A DNA stretch of 64,000 nucleotides, taken from Haloarcula sp. DT43 (GTDB lineage: Archaea; Halobacteriota; Halobacteria; Halobacteriales; Haloarculaceae). Below, in pieces: positions 42,539-51,740 of the stretch (position 1 is the stretch's first letter; each line of letters begins with the position of its first letter). Position numbers and translations under genes: made by a program. The stretch is taken from positions 124,001 to 188,000 of the forward strand of contig NZ_JAYMGZ010000003.1 of the NCBI RefSeq assembly GCF_037078405.1, given 5' to 3'. Under the pieces are notes generated by a model that worked only from the letters and a program-made list of their open reading frames with translations, was not told where the DNA came from and did not search any database.

Positions 42539-42838
42539 TTCGTGACGAGGTGCCAGATAGTCAGGTGCGAGGGCTCAATAGACGTATATTAGCGAATTCA
42601 CGACCATTTATTATCTTTTTATATATGGCAGGGGAAAGTTAGAACGTAGTCCCGGTTTCGTGGACGTAGTAGTTATAGGGTGATCTAAATACCTATCTAG
42701 AGGGGAGATTCTGATGACCGACTCACACACGGCGGCCGCGGCTCGACCCGACACCGCAGTGCTGAAAATATTTTCAGTTAGAGCGCGGGCCGCCCGCTGC
42801 GGAGGCCCCTATCGCTCGAAGCGGTTCCGGGAATCGGG
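42539..42838. other. AT-rich intergenic region downstream of the methyltransferase
   Basis: About 300 bp between convergent genes. It has an AT-rich stretch (42590-42630), a perfect 16-bp palindrome and a 42-codon ORF, both listed separately. Nothing else was recognised. Confidence 0.5.
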
Positions 42839-42842
42839 CTAG
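42714..42842 (+). CDS. Possible 42-residue small protein
   Basis: ATG at 42714 is preceded by GGGGAGA at 6-7 nt spacing, a possible ribosome site. The product would be MTDSHTAAAARPD followed by a basic tail with RARAARCGGPYRSKRF. Its stop overlaps the convergent SDR stop by a few bases. The third-position GC is high except within the palindrome CTGAAAATATTTTCAG, which lies inside the frame. It may be chance. Confidence 0.25.
   Translation: MTDSHTAAAARPDTAVLKIFSVRARAARCGGPYRSKRFRESG
42762..42777. repeat. Perfect 16-bp palindrome
   Basis: CTGAAAATATTTTCAG is its own reverse complement. It lies about 60 bp beyond the SDR stop codon and inside the possible small ORF. It could be a protein-binding site or part of a transcription terminator. 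Confidence 0.5.
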
Positions 42843-43606
42843 GGCTGGACCTGGTCGAGGGGGCGAATCAGGACCTCGTTGATGTCGACGCGTTCGGGCT
42901 GGGACACGACGAACGTGATAGTGCGGGCGATGTCCTCGGGCGCGAGCGCGTCCATCGACCCGACGTACTCCTTGACCCCCGCCTGGAGTTCGTCGTCCGG
43001 GATGTGTTCGAGGAGTTCGGTGTCGACCGCACCCGGCTCGATTGTGGCGACGTGGACGCCCGCTTCGGCGACGTCGAGGCGCAGCGAGTCGCCGAACATC
43101 TTCACGCCGGCTTTCGCCGCGTTGTAGTGGGAACTGTTCTCCTGGAGGAACCGGCCGACGACGGAGGAGAGGTTGACGACGTAGCCGCTCCCCTGGTCTA
43201 TCATCGTCGGGACGACGGCGTGGGTGAGGGTGATGAGGCCGGTGAGGTTCACGTCGATGGTCGTCTGGAGGGTCTCGCGGTCCGCCTCCGTGATGTGTGC
43301 GAGCGGCATCACGCCGGCGTTGTTGACGAGGATGTCGATTTGGCCGTACTCGTCGAGTGTTGTCTCGACCAACTCGTCGATGTCGTCGTCGTCGGTGATG
43401 TCCGTCGTGACGGCGAGGGCCTCACCGTCGGTGTCCGACTCAATGCGACCGGCGAGTTCGTCAAGTTCGTCGCCGCGCCGGGCGGCGAGGACGACGCTCG
43501 CGCCGCGGGACGCGAGCGACTCCGCGGTGGCACTGCCGATGCCGGAGGAAGCGCCGGTGACGATTGCGACCTGTTCGTTCAGTTCTGAGCCGAATTCGGT
43601 TGTCAT
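42839..43606 (-). CDS. Short-chain dehydrogenase/reductase
   Basis: 255 residues from ATG 43606 (GTG at 43609 is also in frame). The classical SDR elements are all present: TGASSGIGSATAESLASRG, NNAGVMP, the catalytic Ser in NLSSVVGRF, and YxxxK as SHYNAAKAG. This resembles NADP-linked SDRs of the YdfG/serine-dehydrogenase type (AARRGDELDELA, and a C-terminal VNINEVLIRP-like strand). No operon partner: it is divergent from the HTH gene at 43860, with 250 bp between. Confidence 0.9.
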   Translation of the reverse strand: MTTEFGSELNEQVAIVTGASSGIGSATAESLASRGASVVLAARRGDELDELAGRIESDTDGEALAVTTDITDDDDIDELVETTLDEYGQIDILVNNAGVMPLAHITEADRETLQTTIDVNLTGLITLTHAVVPTMIDQGSGYVVNLSSVVGRFLQENSSHYNAAKAGVKMFGDSLRLDVAEAGVHVATIEPGAVDTELLEHIPDDELQAGVKEYVGSMDALAPEDIARTITFVVSQPERVDINEVLIRPLDQVQP

Positions 43607-43859
43607 CACACGAACGGACGCCGGCCGTCCGCTTCGGCGTTATCCTATACTCAAAGTACGTTTAAATAGTCGGGCGGCAGGCCGTCGCGCTGGGACAATC
43701 TTCGCCAGAGAATCCCACTGTATCGACACCGCGCGGGCAACGAACTGGCCGGCGACCGCGAGCGGCGCAGAGCGTTTGGCACACAGGCCGGACTCCCCGA
43801 TGCCGGTCGTGTGAACGCCCACCAATAGACTTACCCGGCGGCCAGACCGATAGAGCGGT

Positions 43860-44831
43860 ATGAGCAGATTCGGTCGTGAAGCGGACTCCGAACCGGAGTT
43901 CGGCGACGCCGTCGAGGAGGATTCCGGGTCCGCGGCGGAGCATCTCGGAACCGAGGCGTCGAAAGACGGGATGGTGCCCGCGGAGGCGTTCGCGCTGCTC
44001 GGGAGCGACACCCGAATCGAGATACTGCAGGCGATGCTGGACGCGAACGCCGACGCGACGCCGGTCGGGTTCACTGACCTGTTCGAGCGGGTCGACATCG
44101 CGGACACCGCCAACTTCAACTACCACTTACAGAAGCTCACCGGCCACTTCATCAGACAGACCGAGGACGGCTACGAGTTCCGCCACCCCGGCCGGAAGGT
44201 CGTCAGTTCGATATTCGCGGGGACGCTCACCGACCACGCTCAACTGGGCTTTTTCCCCGTCGCCGGCTCCTGTCACACCTGCGGCGGGGACCTCCACGGA
44301 TGGTACGTCGACGAGGTGCTCAGCATCGCCTGTGTCGACTGCACGACGGTGCTCGTTCGGTACCCGTTCCCGCCGGGCGGCATCGACGAGCGAACGCCCG
44401 AGGAGTTACTGCAGGCGTTTCACCACTACGTCCGGCACCACTACTGCATGGCCGCCGACGGGGTCTGTCCCGAGTGTACCGGGCCTGTTGAGACGGAGCC
44501 GGCCTACGAACCGACGGACGGCGGCGACTTCGACGTGACAGTCGAGCACACGTGCCAGCGGTGTGGCTACGAGCTCCAGTCGAGCGTCGGGGTGAACCTC
44601 CTCGACAACGCCGAGGTGCTCCTGTTTCACTCCGAACGCGGTATCGACCTGAGCACGGAGCCGTTCTGGCACTTCGAGTGGTGCGTGAGCGACGCGCACA
44701 CGGAGGTGCTCGACGAGGACCCGCTCCGCCTGCGCATCGACATCCCCTGTGCGGGCGACGAGTTACACGTCGTGTTAGACGAGACGCTCTCGGTCATCGA
44801 GACGGCGCGACAGGAACAGCTCTCGTACTGA
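43860..44831 (+). CDS. Haloarchaeal HTH regulator with zinc-ribbon domains (DUF7351-like)
   Basis: 323 residues. An acidic N-terminal extension (1-35) precedes an ArsR-like winged helix (about 38-115, LLGSDTRIEILQAML and ANFNYHLQKL). Then come two Cys-rich modules: SCHTCGG paired with IACVDCTT (about 140-165) and VCPECTG paired with HTCQRCGYE (about 205-240), probably binding zinc. The C-terminal 85 residues are soluble and mixed. Many haloarchaea encode several such regulators, mostly of unknown targets. The adjacent divergent SDR is the closest candidate target. Confidence 0.82.
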   Translation: MSRFGREADSEPEFGDAVEEDSGSAAEHLGTEASKDGMVPAEAFALLGSDTRIEILQAMLDANADATPVGFTDLFERVDIADTANFNYHLQKLTGHFIRQTEDGYEFRHPGRKVVSSIFAGTLTDHAQLGFFPVAGSCHTCGGDLHGWYVDEVLSIACVDCTTVLVRYPFPPGGIDERTPEELLQAFHHYVRHHYCMAADGVCPECTGPVETEPAYEPTDGGDFDVTVEHTCQRCGYELQSSVGVNLLDNAEVLLFHSERGIDLSTEPFWHFEWCVSDAHTEVLDEDPLRLRIDIPCAGDELHVVLDETLSVIETARQEQLSY

Positions 44832-44902
44832 GAGCAGTGTGCGTCAGAAACGGGGCCGACCGATGATGCCCACGGTCGGAAAGCCAGCGGTCGTCTGCCG
44901 GC

Positions 44903-45505
44903 CTATTCGAACAGCTGGACGGCCTCGTCGTACCGGGAACTCGGCTCGTCCCAGTCGACGACCTCGAAGAATGCGTCGATGAAGTCGCCGCGGGCCGGAC
45001 CGTAGTCGTAGTAGTAGGAGTGTTCCCAGACGTCGAGCGCGAGGATGGGGTGGCTCCCCCAGAGCGCGCCCTGGTCGTGCTTGTCGACGGCGACGTTTCG
45101 CAGTTGGTTGCTGAAGCTGTCGTAGACCAGCAGTGCCCAGCCGCCGGCGGCCGAGGCCGCGGCCTCGAACTCGTCCCGCCACGCCTCGTAGCTGCCGAAG
45201 TCCTCCTCGATGCGGTCCGCGAGGTCGCCCGCGGGTTCGTCGCCGTCCTCGGGGCTCATCGACTGCCAGAACAGGTCGTGGAGGATGTGTCCGGAGCCGT
45301 TGTGTGTCACGTTACCGAGCGCCGAGGCCGTCGAGGAGTGGTCGCCTTCCTCGCGGTTCTCGGCGAGCGTCTCTTCGGCGCTGTTCCAGCCGTTTACGTA
45401 GCCCTGGTGGTGGGTGTCGTGGTGCCACGTCAGGACCTGTTCGCTGATGTGCGGTTCGAGTGCGTCGTAGTCGTACGGAAGCGGCGGAAGTTCGTAGTCT
45501 GTCAT
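44903..45505 (-). CDS. sod: Fe/Mn superoxide dismutase
   Basis: 200 residues. The metal ligands are in LTWHHDTHHQGYVNGWN (His), GSGHILHDLFW (His) and LALDVWEHSYYYDYG (Asp and His), exactly the order of Fe/Mn-SOD. YELPPLPYDYDALEPHIS is the usual N-terminus, and the acidic loops are typical for haloarchaeal enzymes. Sequence alone does not settle Mn versus Fe; haloarchaeal enzymes are usually Mn. It detoxifies superoxide in the cytosol. The gene is monocistronic, with a 308-bp gap upstream. Confidence 0.95.
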   Translation of the reverse strand: MTDYELPPLPYDYDALEPHISEQVLTWHHDTHHQGYVNGWNSAEETLAENREEGDHSSTASALGNVTHNGSGHILHDLFWQSMSPEDGDEPAGDLADRIEEDFGSYEAWRDEFEAAASAAGGWALLVYDSFSNQLRNVAVDKHDQGALWGSHPILALDVWEHSYYYDYGPARGDFIDAFFEVVDWDEPSSRYDEAVQLFE

Positions 45506-45813
45506 TCGTCGTCACTACCGTCAACGGGGGTGAGCAACATGAGCGTTTTCTGTAGCGCGATATAGTTGAGTTGCTGTCATTGTTGTGGGGAGGGTTCCGG
45601 TCCCGCTCTGGCGAGAGCCGAGCGAATGCCGCCCTTGGCGACCGGACCGAGAGCGTCGTCGAAGCGTGCAACGACGTGCCACGGGCGTCACGCCCGCTGG
45701 GCGGCGAGGCTCACGATGGCGTGACCACCGTTTTCGGCGACGGATGTGCTCGCGTTGCTCGCACAGCACTCCTGGAAAAACGTGGGCCGAAAAGCCTCGC
45801 TCCGCTCGCGTCG
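45506..45813. other. Gene-free gap between sod and maeB
   Basis: About 308 bp. It carries the sod promoter (a TATA-like CTATATC lies some 55 nt from the start on the minus strand, so the transcript may have a leader) and GC-rich sequence beyond the maeB stop. No gene or repeat is convincing. Confidence 0.4.
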
Positions 45814-48075
45814 CTACTCCTGCTGTGCGTCGACGACGGCGACGCCGGCGAGGTTCACGATGTCTTTGACCTCGTCGCCGCGCTGGAGGACGTGGACGGG
45901 CTTGTCCATGCCGACGAGCATGGGGCCGATGGCTTCGGCTCCGCCCAGCCGCTGGAGGAGCTTGTAGGCGATATTGCCCGCTTCCAGGTTCGGGAACACG
46001 AGGACGTTCGCGGGGTCGTCGAGTTCGGAGAACGCGTAGGAGTCCGTGAGGATGTCCTCCACGACGGCGGTGTCGGCCTGCATCTCCCCATCGACCGGGA
46101 AGTCGACGGTCGGGTCGGTCCTGAGCCGGTCGGCGGCCGTCCGCGGTTTGGCAGTGCCGGTGTTCTGGACGCTGCCGAAGTCGGAGTACGACAGCAGCGC
46201 CGCGCGCGGTTCGACGTTGAAACGGCGGGCCAGGTCGGCGGTGAGACGCGTGACCTCCGCCAGCACGTCCGCGTCGGGGTCCTGATTGACCGTCGTGTCG
46301 GCACAGAAGACGACGCGGTTCTTGAACGTCAGCATGTAGACGCCGGCCGCGTAGTCGGTGTCGTCGTCGGTGCCGATGACCTGCAGCGGCGGTCGTAGCG
46401 CCTCCGGGTAGTGGTGGGTCAGGCCGGTCAGCATCGCGTCGGCCTCGCCCATCTCGACCATGACGCTGGCGAGGTAGTCGCCGTTCCCGACCAGGTCCGT
46501 CGCCTCCTGTCGGGTGACGCCCTTTCGCTTCCTGAGGGCGTGTAGCCTGTCGGCGTACGGCGTCAGGTCGATTTCCTCTGGGTCCACCACTTCGGGGACC
46601 GCGTCGAACCCGAGGCTGTCGACGGTCGCCCGAATCCGGTCGCGGTCGCCCACGAGAATCGGCTCGGCGATGCCCTGGTCGGCGAGCTGATGTGCCGCTC
46701 GAATCATCTTCTCGTTGCTGCCCTCCGGTAAGACGAGCCGCTTGGGGTCGCTCCGAGCCTTGTTGAGCACGATGCGCATCATCTCGCGGGACTTGCCCAG
46801 GCGGGCCTCGAGCTTCTCGACGTAGGCGTCGGTTTCGAGCGTCTCCCGGGCGACGCCGCTCTCGATTGCGGCCTCGGCGACCGCGGGCGCGACTTCGAAG
46901 AGGACGCGTGGGTCGAGGGGTTTCGGGAGGATGTACTCGGGTCCGAACTGCAGGGGCTGGTCGCCGTAGGCCTTGACGACGGCGTCGGGGACGTCCTGCC
47001 GGGCGAGGTCGGCCAGCGCTTCGGCGGCCGCTCGCTTCATCTCCTCGTTGATTTCGGTCGCGCGCACGTCCAGCGCGCCCCGGAAGATGAACGGGAAGCC
47101 CAGAACGTTGTTCACTTGATTGGGGTAGTCGGAGCGGCCAGTGGCCATGATTACCGTGTCGTCGCGGGCCGCTTTAGCGTCCTCGTAGGCGATTTCGGGG
47201 TCGGGGTTGGCCATGGCGAAGATGATGGGGTCGCTGGCCATCGACCGCACCATCTCCTGGTCGACGATGCCGCCCACGGAGAGCCCGACGAACACGTCCG
47301 CCCCCTCCATCGCGTCCGACAGGTCGCCGGCCGGCACGTCCTGGGCGAACTCGCGGCTGTACGGGTCGATGTCCCCGGCTTCCGCACGCTCGGTCGTCAG
47401 AATCCCGTCGACGTCACACATCGTGATGTTCGCCGTCGGCACGCCCAGCGAGGTGAAAAACTGCGCCGTCGCGGTGGCGGCCGCCCCGGCCCCCGCGAAC
47501 GTCACGTCGAGGTCCGCGAGGTCCTTGCCGGCAATCTCCGCGGCGTTCAGGAGTCCGGCCCCCGAGATTATCGCGGTGCCGTGCTGGTCGTCGTGGAAGA
47601 CAGGAATGTCCATCTCCTCGCGGAGTCGGCGCTCGATTTCGAAACACTCCGGGGCGGCGATGTCTTCGAGGTTGATTCCGCCGAAGGTCGGCTCCATCGC
47701 CCGGACGTTGTCGACGAACCCGTCGGTCGATTCGGCGTCTAACTCCACGTCGAAGACGTCGATGTCGGCGAAACGCTTGAACAGCACGCCCTTACCTTCC
47801 ATGACGGGTTTCGACGCCTCCGGGCCGATGTTCCCCAGGCCGAGCACCGCCGACCCGTCCGAGACGACCGCCACCAGGTTCCCCCGCGCCGTGTAGGTGA
47901 ACGACTGCTCCCGGTCCCGGTCGATTTCCCGACAGGGTGCCGCGACGCCGGGGGAGTACGCCAGCGAGAGGTCCCGCTGGGTGTTCGTCGGCTTCGTCGT
48001 CGATATCTCTATCTTGCCCGGCGGCGCTGTGCGGTGATAGTCGAGGGAGTCCTCGTCGAGTCCCATGGCAGCCAT
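45814..48075 (-). CDS. maeB: NADP-dependent malic enzyme MaeB type (malic domain + phosphotransacetylase-like domain)
   Basis: 753 residues from ATG 48075, the normal MaeB length. Residues 1 to about 425 are malic enzyme: SLAYSPGVAAPCREI, FHDDQHGTAIISGAGLLNA (metal/substrate), VTFAGAGAAATATAQFF (NADP) and MATGRSDYPNQVNNVLGFPF. Residues about 435-753 are a phosphotransacetylase-like domain (RLVLPEGSNEKMIRAAHQL, VFCADTTVNQDPDAD) which in MaeB is regulatory and not known to be active. The enzyme converts malate to pyruvate and CO2. It stands alone, with an AT-rich 725-bp gap upstream. Confidence 0.93.
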   Translation of the reverse strand: MAAMGLDEDSLDYHRTAPPGKIEISTTKPTNTQRDLSLAYSPGVAAPCREIDRDREQSFTYTARGNLVAVVSDGSAVLGLGNIGPEASKPVMEGKGVLFKRFADIDVFDVELDAESTDGFVDNVRAMEPTFGGINLEDIAAPECFEIERRLREEMDIPVFHDDQHGTAIISGAGLLNAAEIAGKDLADLDVTFAGAGAAATATAQFFTSLGVPTANITMCDVDGILTTERAEAGDIDPYSREFAQDVPAGDLSDAMEGADVFVGLSVGGIVDQEMVRSMASDPIIFAMANPDPEIAYEDAKAARDDTVIMATGRSDYPNQVNNVLGFPFIFRGALDVRATEINEEMKRAAAEALADLARQDVPDAVVKAYGDQPLQFGPEYILPKPLDPRVLFEVAPAVAEAAIESGVARETLETDAYVEKLEARLGKSREMMRIVLNKARSDPKRLVLPEGSNEKMIRAAHQLADQGIAEPILVGDRDRIRATVDSLGFDAVPEVVDPEEIDLTPYADRLHALRKRKGVTRQEATDLVGNGDYLASVMVEMGEADAMLTGLTHHYPEALRPPLQVIGTDDDTDYAAGVYMLTFKNRVVFCADTTVNQDPDADVLAEVTRLTADLARRFNVEPRAALLSYSDFGSVQNTGTAKPRTAADRLRTDPTVDFPVDGEMQADTAVVEDILTDSYAFSELDDPANVLVFPNLEAGNIAYKLLQRLGGAEAIGPMLVGMDKPVHVLQRGDEVKDIVNLAGVAVVDAQQE

Positions 48076-48800
48076 GGTGCGGCGACCGCCAATATTCTGA
48101 CGCTCCTGTGCAAAGTTGCGGAATCCACTCAGACCAACCGAGCCGCGACGACTGTGTCGTGTCCACCGCCCGGGACGGATGCGTTGACTGGCAGTGAGAT
48201 ACAGTTGCTCCAGCACCGCACTCGAATTTCGAGAGCGTTCAGTCCCGCAGAAATATAATCTTTGCATATATTATATTATTCTTATATTTCTGACGCGATG
48301 GGTTCTCGAAAAGCCGTCCACCAGTTGAAACCGATACACCGTGTTTGACTCCCCGGCGTGACGTACCAGATTCGATTGCGGTCGCCGCAAGGGTGGGTGA
48401 GTCGGAACCGGTTCTTCCGGCCGTGTGCTGGGCCAGACCATTGACGGCGTCTTCACCAGTTTCGGGACGCCTACACGATATCGCACTTACAGAGATGTTC
48501 CAAGGAGGTGGGTAACGTCCCGTTGTTACTGAGAGCGCGCGGACCACCACAAGTTCGGATTTCGACGGCCCGGGGACAGACTGGAGACGGAACGTTACGG
48601 AGTTCGGAAGAGTGCCAGATATATTTGTCTTATGGAAGTATTTTGTATTAGTAAGATTTTGTACCGTTTTAATTACCACCGGGGCGGAGACTGCCGAACC
48701 CGGTGTCGAGGGCCTATTCTCTGGCGCGGCGGCTCCGAGTCGGCGGTGACGTGCTGGCGAGGCACAATAGTTATACGACCCGGAGTGGATTCCAAAACGT
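48076..48800. other. AT-rich gene-free region upstream of maeB
   Basis: 725 bp with several T/A-rich stretches (48250-48295 and 48620-48680). An ORF on the minus strand (48239-48679) has no haloarchaeal codon bias and no recognisable domain. It may be a decayed gene. The TATA element of the GH51 gene lies at its right end. Confidence 0.5.
48771..48776 (+). promoter_or_regulatory. TATA element of the GH51 gene
   Basis: TTATAC is centred about 27 nt before ATG 48801, consistent with a leaderless mRNA. Confidence 0.6.
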
Positions 48801-50333
48801 ATGTCGAGCGAAGTTAGCGTCAGCGGCGGCGAGACTATCGACCGGATATCCGAGAACGTCTACGGCCATTTCGCCGAGCACCTCGGCCGATGTATCTACG
48901 GCGGCATCTGGGTCGGCGACGACGACCGGGTCGAGACGGCAGACGGCATCCGGATGGACACGGTCGAACTGCTCCGGGACCTCGAAATGCCCGTCCTGCG
49001 GTGGCCCGGTGGCTGTTTTGCGGACGACTACCACTGGGAGGACGGCGTCGGTCCCCGCGACGAACGCCCCCGCCGCCGGAACCTGTGGTGGACACAGGGC
49101 CGAGACAACGTCCCCGAGGAGTCGAACCAGTTCGGCACAGACGAGTTCCTCCGCCTGTGTCAGCTCCTCGAAACGGACCCGTACATCGCGGTCAACGTCG
49201 GGTCCTCCACCCCCCAGGAGGCGCTGGACTGGATAGAGTACTGCAATTACGACGGCGACACGGAACTGGCGGAGCGACGCCGCGAGAACGGCCAGGACGA
49301 GCCCTACGGAGTGAAGTACTGGGGCATCGGCAACGAGAACTGGGGCTGTGGCGGCCGGTTCGCCCCGGACGAGTACGCCGACGAGTACCGCCGCTTCGCG
49401 AACTACTTCAACGGTTTCGACAATCTGATGAACGCCGACTCGACGGAGTTCATCGCCTGTGGCCACCTCACCGACGACTGGAACCGGGTCTTCTTCGAGA
49501 ACCTCAACGGCGGCATGGAGTTCGGCCCCGGGACGTTCCTCGGGATGGGGTCGCCGTTCAATCTGCTCGACCACTTTTCGGTCCACCGCTACTACCAAGC
49601 CGGCGGCGACGTGGACTTCTCCGACGACCAGTACTACAAGATGTTCGCCCGCGCCGAGAAAATCGCGGGCGACATCGACCGGGCCGCAGAGACTATCTCG
49701 GACTTCGTCCCGAAAGACGAGGTCGGCATCATCGTCGACGAGTGGGGCGCGTGGCATCCGGAAGCGACCAACGACAACGGCCTCGAACAGGAAAACACCG
49801 TCCGGGACGCGGTTGCGACGGCCGGTGTCCTCGACCTCATCCACGACCGCGCGGACGTCGTCTCGATGGCGAACATCGCCCAGACCGTCAACGTCCTGCA
49901 GTGTCTCGTCCAGACCGACGAGGAGGCCGCGTGGCGGACGCCGACGTTCCGCGTGTTCGAACTCTACGAGAACCACGTGGGCCAGACCGCGCTGGAGACG
50001 AGCATCGACACCGACGTGGAGTCCTTCGAGGAGGAGGACCACGACGTGCCGATGGTCTCGGCGTCCGCCTCGAAGGGCGACGGCGAACTGTTCGTCACGG
50101 CGTCGAACCGTCGCCACGACGAGGCCGAAGCCATCACCGTCGACGTCGGGTCGGACGCGTCCGTGGAGTCGGCCACCGTGCTGTTCGACGGGAAGGACAT
50201 CCGTGAGTACTCGACGAAGGACAACGCCGAATCCTTCGCGGGTTCGGACCTGGCCGTCGACGACGAGGGCGAGGGCACGATTACGTTCGATGCCCCGCCG
50301 GCTTCTGTCGTCGGACTGACGCTCTCGGAGTAA
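48801..50333 (+). CDS. GH51 alpha-L-arabinofuranosidase
   Basis: 510 residues, close to the usual GH51 length (about 500). GHFAEHLGRCIYGGIWVGD, LRWPGGCFADDYHWEDGVGP and YGVKYWGIGNENWGCGG are signatures; the Glu in GNENWG is the acid/base and the Glu in GIIVDEWGAWH the nucleophile. The C-terminal 120 residues form the beta-sandwich. No signal peptide, so it is cytosolic. It should release arabinose from arabino-oligosaccharides imported by the ABC transporter encoded on the opposite strand. The secreted BNR/GH93-like enzyme gene follows after 78 bp on the same strand. Confidence 0.92.
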   Translation: MSSEVSVSGGETIDRISENVYGHFAEHLGRCIYGGIWVGDDDRVETADGIRMDTVELLRDLEMPVLRWPGGCFADDYHWEDGVGPRDERPRRRNLWWTQGRDNVPEESNQFGTDEFLRLCQLLETDPYIAVNVGSSTPQEALDWIEYCNYDGDTELAERRRENGQDEPYGVKYWGIGNENWGCGGRFAPDEYADEYRRFANYFNGFDNLMNADSTEFIACGHLTDDWNRVFFENLNGGMEFGPGTFLGMGSPFNLLDHFSVHRYYQAGGDVDFSDDQYYKMFARAEKIAGDIDRAAETISDFVPKDEVGIIVDEWGAWHPEATNDNGLEQENTVRDAVATAGVLDLIHDRADVVSMANIAQTVNVLQCLVQTDEEAAWRTPTFRVFELYENHVGQTALETSIDTDVESFEEEDHDVPMVSASASKGDGELFVTASNRRHDEAEAITVDVGSDASVESATVLFDGKDIREYSTKDNAESFAGSDLAVDDEGEGTITFDAPPASVVGLTLSE

Positions 50334-50411
50334 TAGGGTCGCAGCCTTTCTCTTTCAAGCTGACAGCGGGAGTATAGTTATTATCGTGGCGTGTGAACAC
50401 GTGACTGCGTC

Positions 50412-51740
50412 ATGAGCGAACGCGATTCCACTAGCCAGCATAGCCGCCGGAAGTACCTCGCCGCAGTCGGTGCCGTCGGGGTCGGTGCAGTCGGGTCCGC
50501 CGGGGTCCTCGCGGGCCGCGGGCGCAAGGACGAACAGACTGACGTAGAGGGGACGCTGTACTCGCCTCCGACAGGCTCGCCCGCACCCGGGTCGCTGTAT
50601 CCCCGCGTCACACGCCTGAAACACGGGTCGGGGAAAGGCGGCGAGAAGGAACTGCTCGCCACCTTCGAGTTCTACCCGTCGATGAGCGGCGGGTCCGAGC
50701 CGTACTTCCCCGTCTACCGGAGCACGGACGGGGGAGAATCCTGGTCGAAGTTCTCCGAGATTCACGACACGAGCGGGAAAGAGTGGGGACTTCGCTACCA
50801 GCCGACCCTGTTCGAACTCCCGCGCGCTGTCGGCCCGTGGCCCGCCGGGACCGTCCTGGCCGCCGGAAACTCCATCCCGATTCTCGACGACCCCGAGGAC
50901 GTCCCGGAGGGCCAAATCGGCGAACTCGGCGAGACGAGCATCGACCTCTACGCGAGCACCGACAGCGGGGAGTCCTGGGAGTACGTGAGCACCGTCATCA
51001 CCGGCGGCAAGGCCGTTCCCTATGACGGGAACAGCCCCGTCTGGGAGCCGGAACTCGGCTTGGACGACGACGGGAACCTCGTCTGTTACTTCGCCGACGA
51101 GCGGATGGGGACCGACGACGACTACAATCAGCTGGTCGCGTACAAGGCCTCCGAGGACGGCGGCCAGACGTGGGGCGACGAGCAGTTCGTGGCGGCCGTC
51201 CCGAACGAGACGACGCGACCGGGGATGCCCACGGTCACTCCCCTTCCCAACGGCACCTACATGATGAGCTACGAGGTCGTCGGACCGGACTACCTCTACG
51301 GCGAGGTCCACGTCAAAACCTCGCCCGACGGGCGCGACTGGGGCGACCCGACCGACGTGGGGACGCTCGTCTCGACGGCCGACGGTCGGCGGTTCATCAA
51401 CGGCCCCTACGTCACGTGGACCCGCGCGGGCGGCAAGGACGGGACGATACTCGTCTCCGGGAAACAGCTCGTCGACGGGGACCGCGAACTCGCTGAGGGC
51501 AACGGCGAGGTCGTGCTGGCGACCTCGAACCTCGACGGGAGCGGCGACTGGGAGCCGGTCGAGGCCCCGCTGTCCTTCGAGACGGAGAGCGAACTCGGCG
51601 GCCGGACGTTCGTCGGTTGGACCACGCCGCTGCTGCCCTCGCGTCACGGCGACGAACTGCTCCAGTTGACCTCGACCGATCTCAACTCGGAGCTGTGTGA
51701 GATTCGCTACGGCGTCGAGTCGCTGAATCTGGACGGCTGA
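50412..51740 (+). CDS. Secreted BNR-repeat glycoside hydrolase (GH93-like exo-arabinanase or sialidase fold)
   Basis: 442 residues. The N-terminus is a twin-Arg signal (HSRRKYLAAVGAVGVGA) without a lipobox Cys, so the protein is exported folded. Four Asp-box turns are visible: STDGGESW, STDSGESW, SEDGGQTW and SPDGRDW, the mark of a six-bladed propeller. VWEPELGLDDDGNLVCYFADER resembles the catalytic blade of GH93 exo-arabinanases more than sialidases, which need an Arg triad. The GH51 and CUT1 genes around it support arabinan as substrate. The family call is an inference. A GTTATTA element about 32 nt upstream suggests a very short leader. Confidence 0.8.
   Translation: MSERDSTSQHSRRKYLAAVGAVGVGAVGSAGVLAGRGRKDEQTDVEGTLYSPPTGSPAPGSLYPRVTRLKHGSGKGGEKELLATFEFYPSMSGGSEPYFPVYRSTDGGESWSKFSEIHDTSGKEWGLRYQPTLFELPRAVGPWPAGTVLAAGNSIPILDDPEDVPEGQIGELGETSIDLYASTDSGESWEYVSTVITGGKAVPYDGNSPVWEPELGLDDDGNLVCYFADERMGTDDDYNQLVAYKASEDGGQTWGDEQFVAAVPNETTRPGMPTVTPLPNGTYMMSYEVVGPDYLYGEVHVKTSPDGRDWGDPTDVGTLVSTADGRRFINGPYVTWTRAGGKDGTILVSGKQLVDGDRELAEGNGEVVLATSNLDGSGDWEPVEAPLSFETESELGGRTFVGWTTPLLPSRHGDELLQLTSTDLNSELCEIRYGVESLNLDG

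Noticed and set aside
48239-48679. 146-codon minus-strand ORF in the AT-rich gap
   Set aside because: Codon use and composition (basic, Ser/Thr-rich) differ from haloarchaeal genes. No domain is recognised.
50412-51740. Calling the BNR protein a plain bacterial sialidase
   Set aside because: I could not find the Arg triad or FRIP motif, and the neighbours are arabinan genes. The GH93-like call is a better fit, but is not certain.
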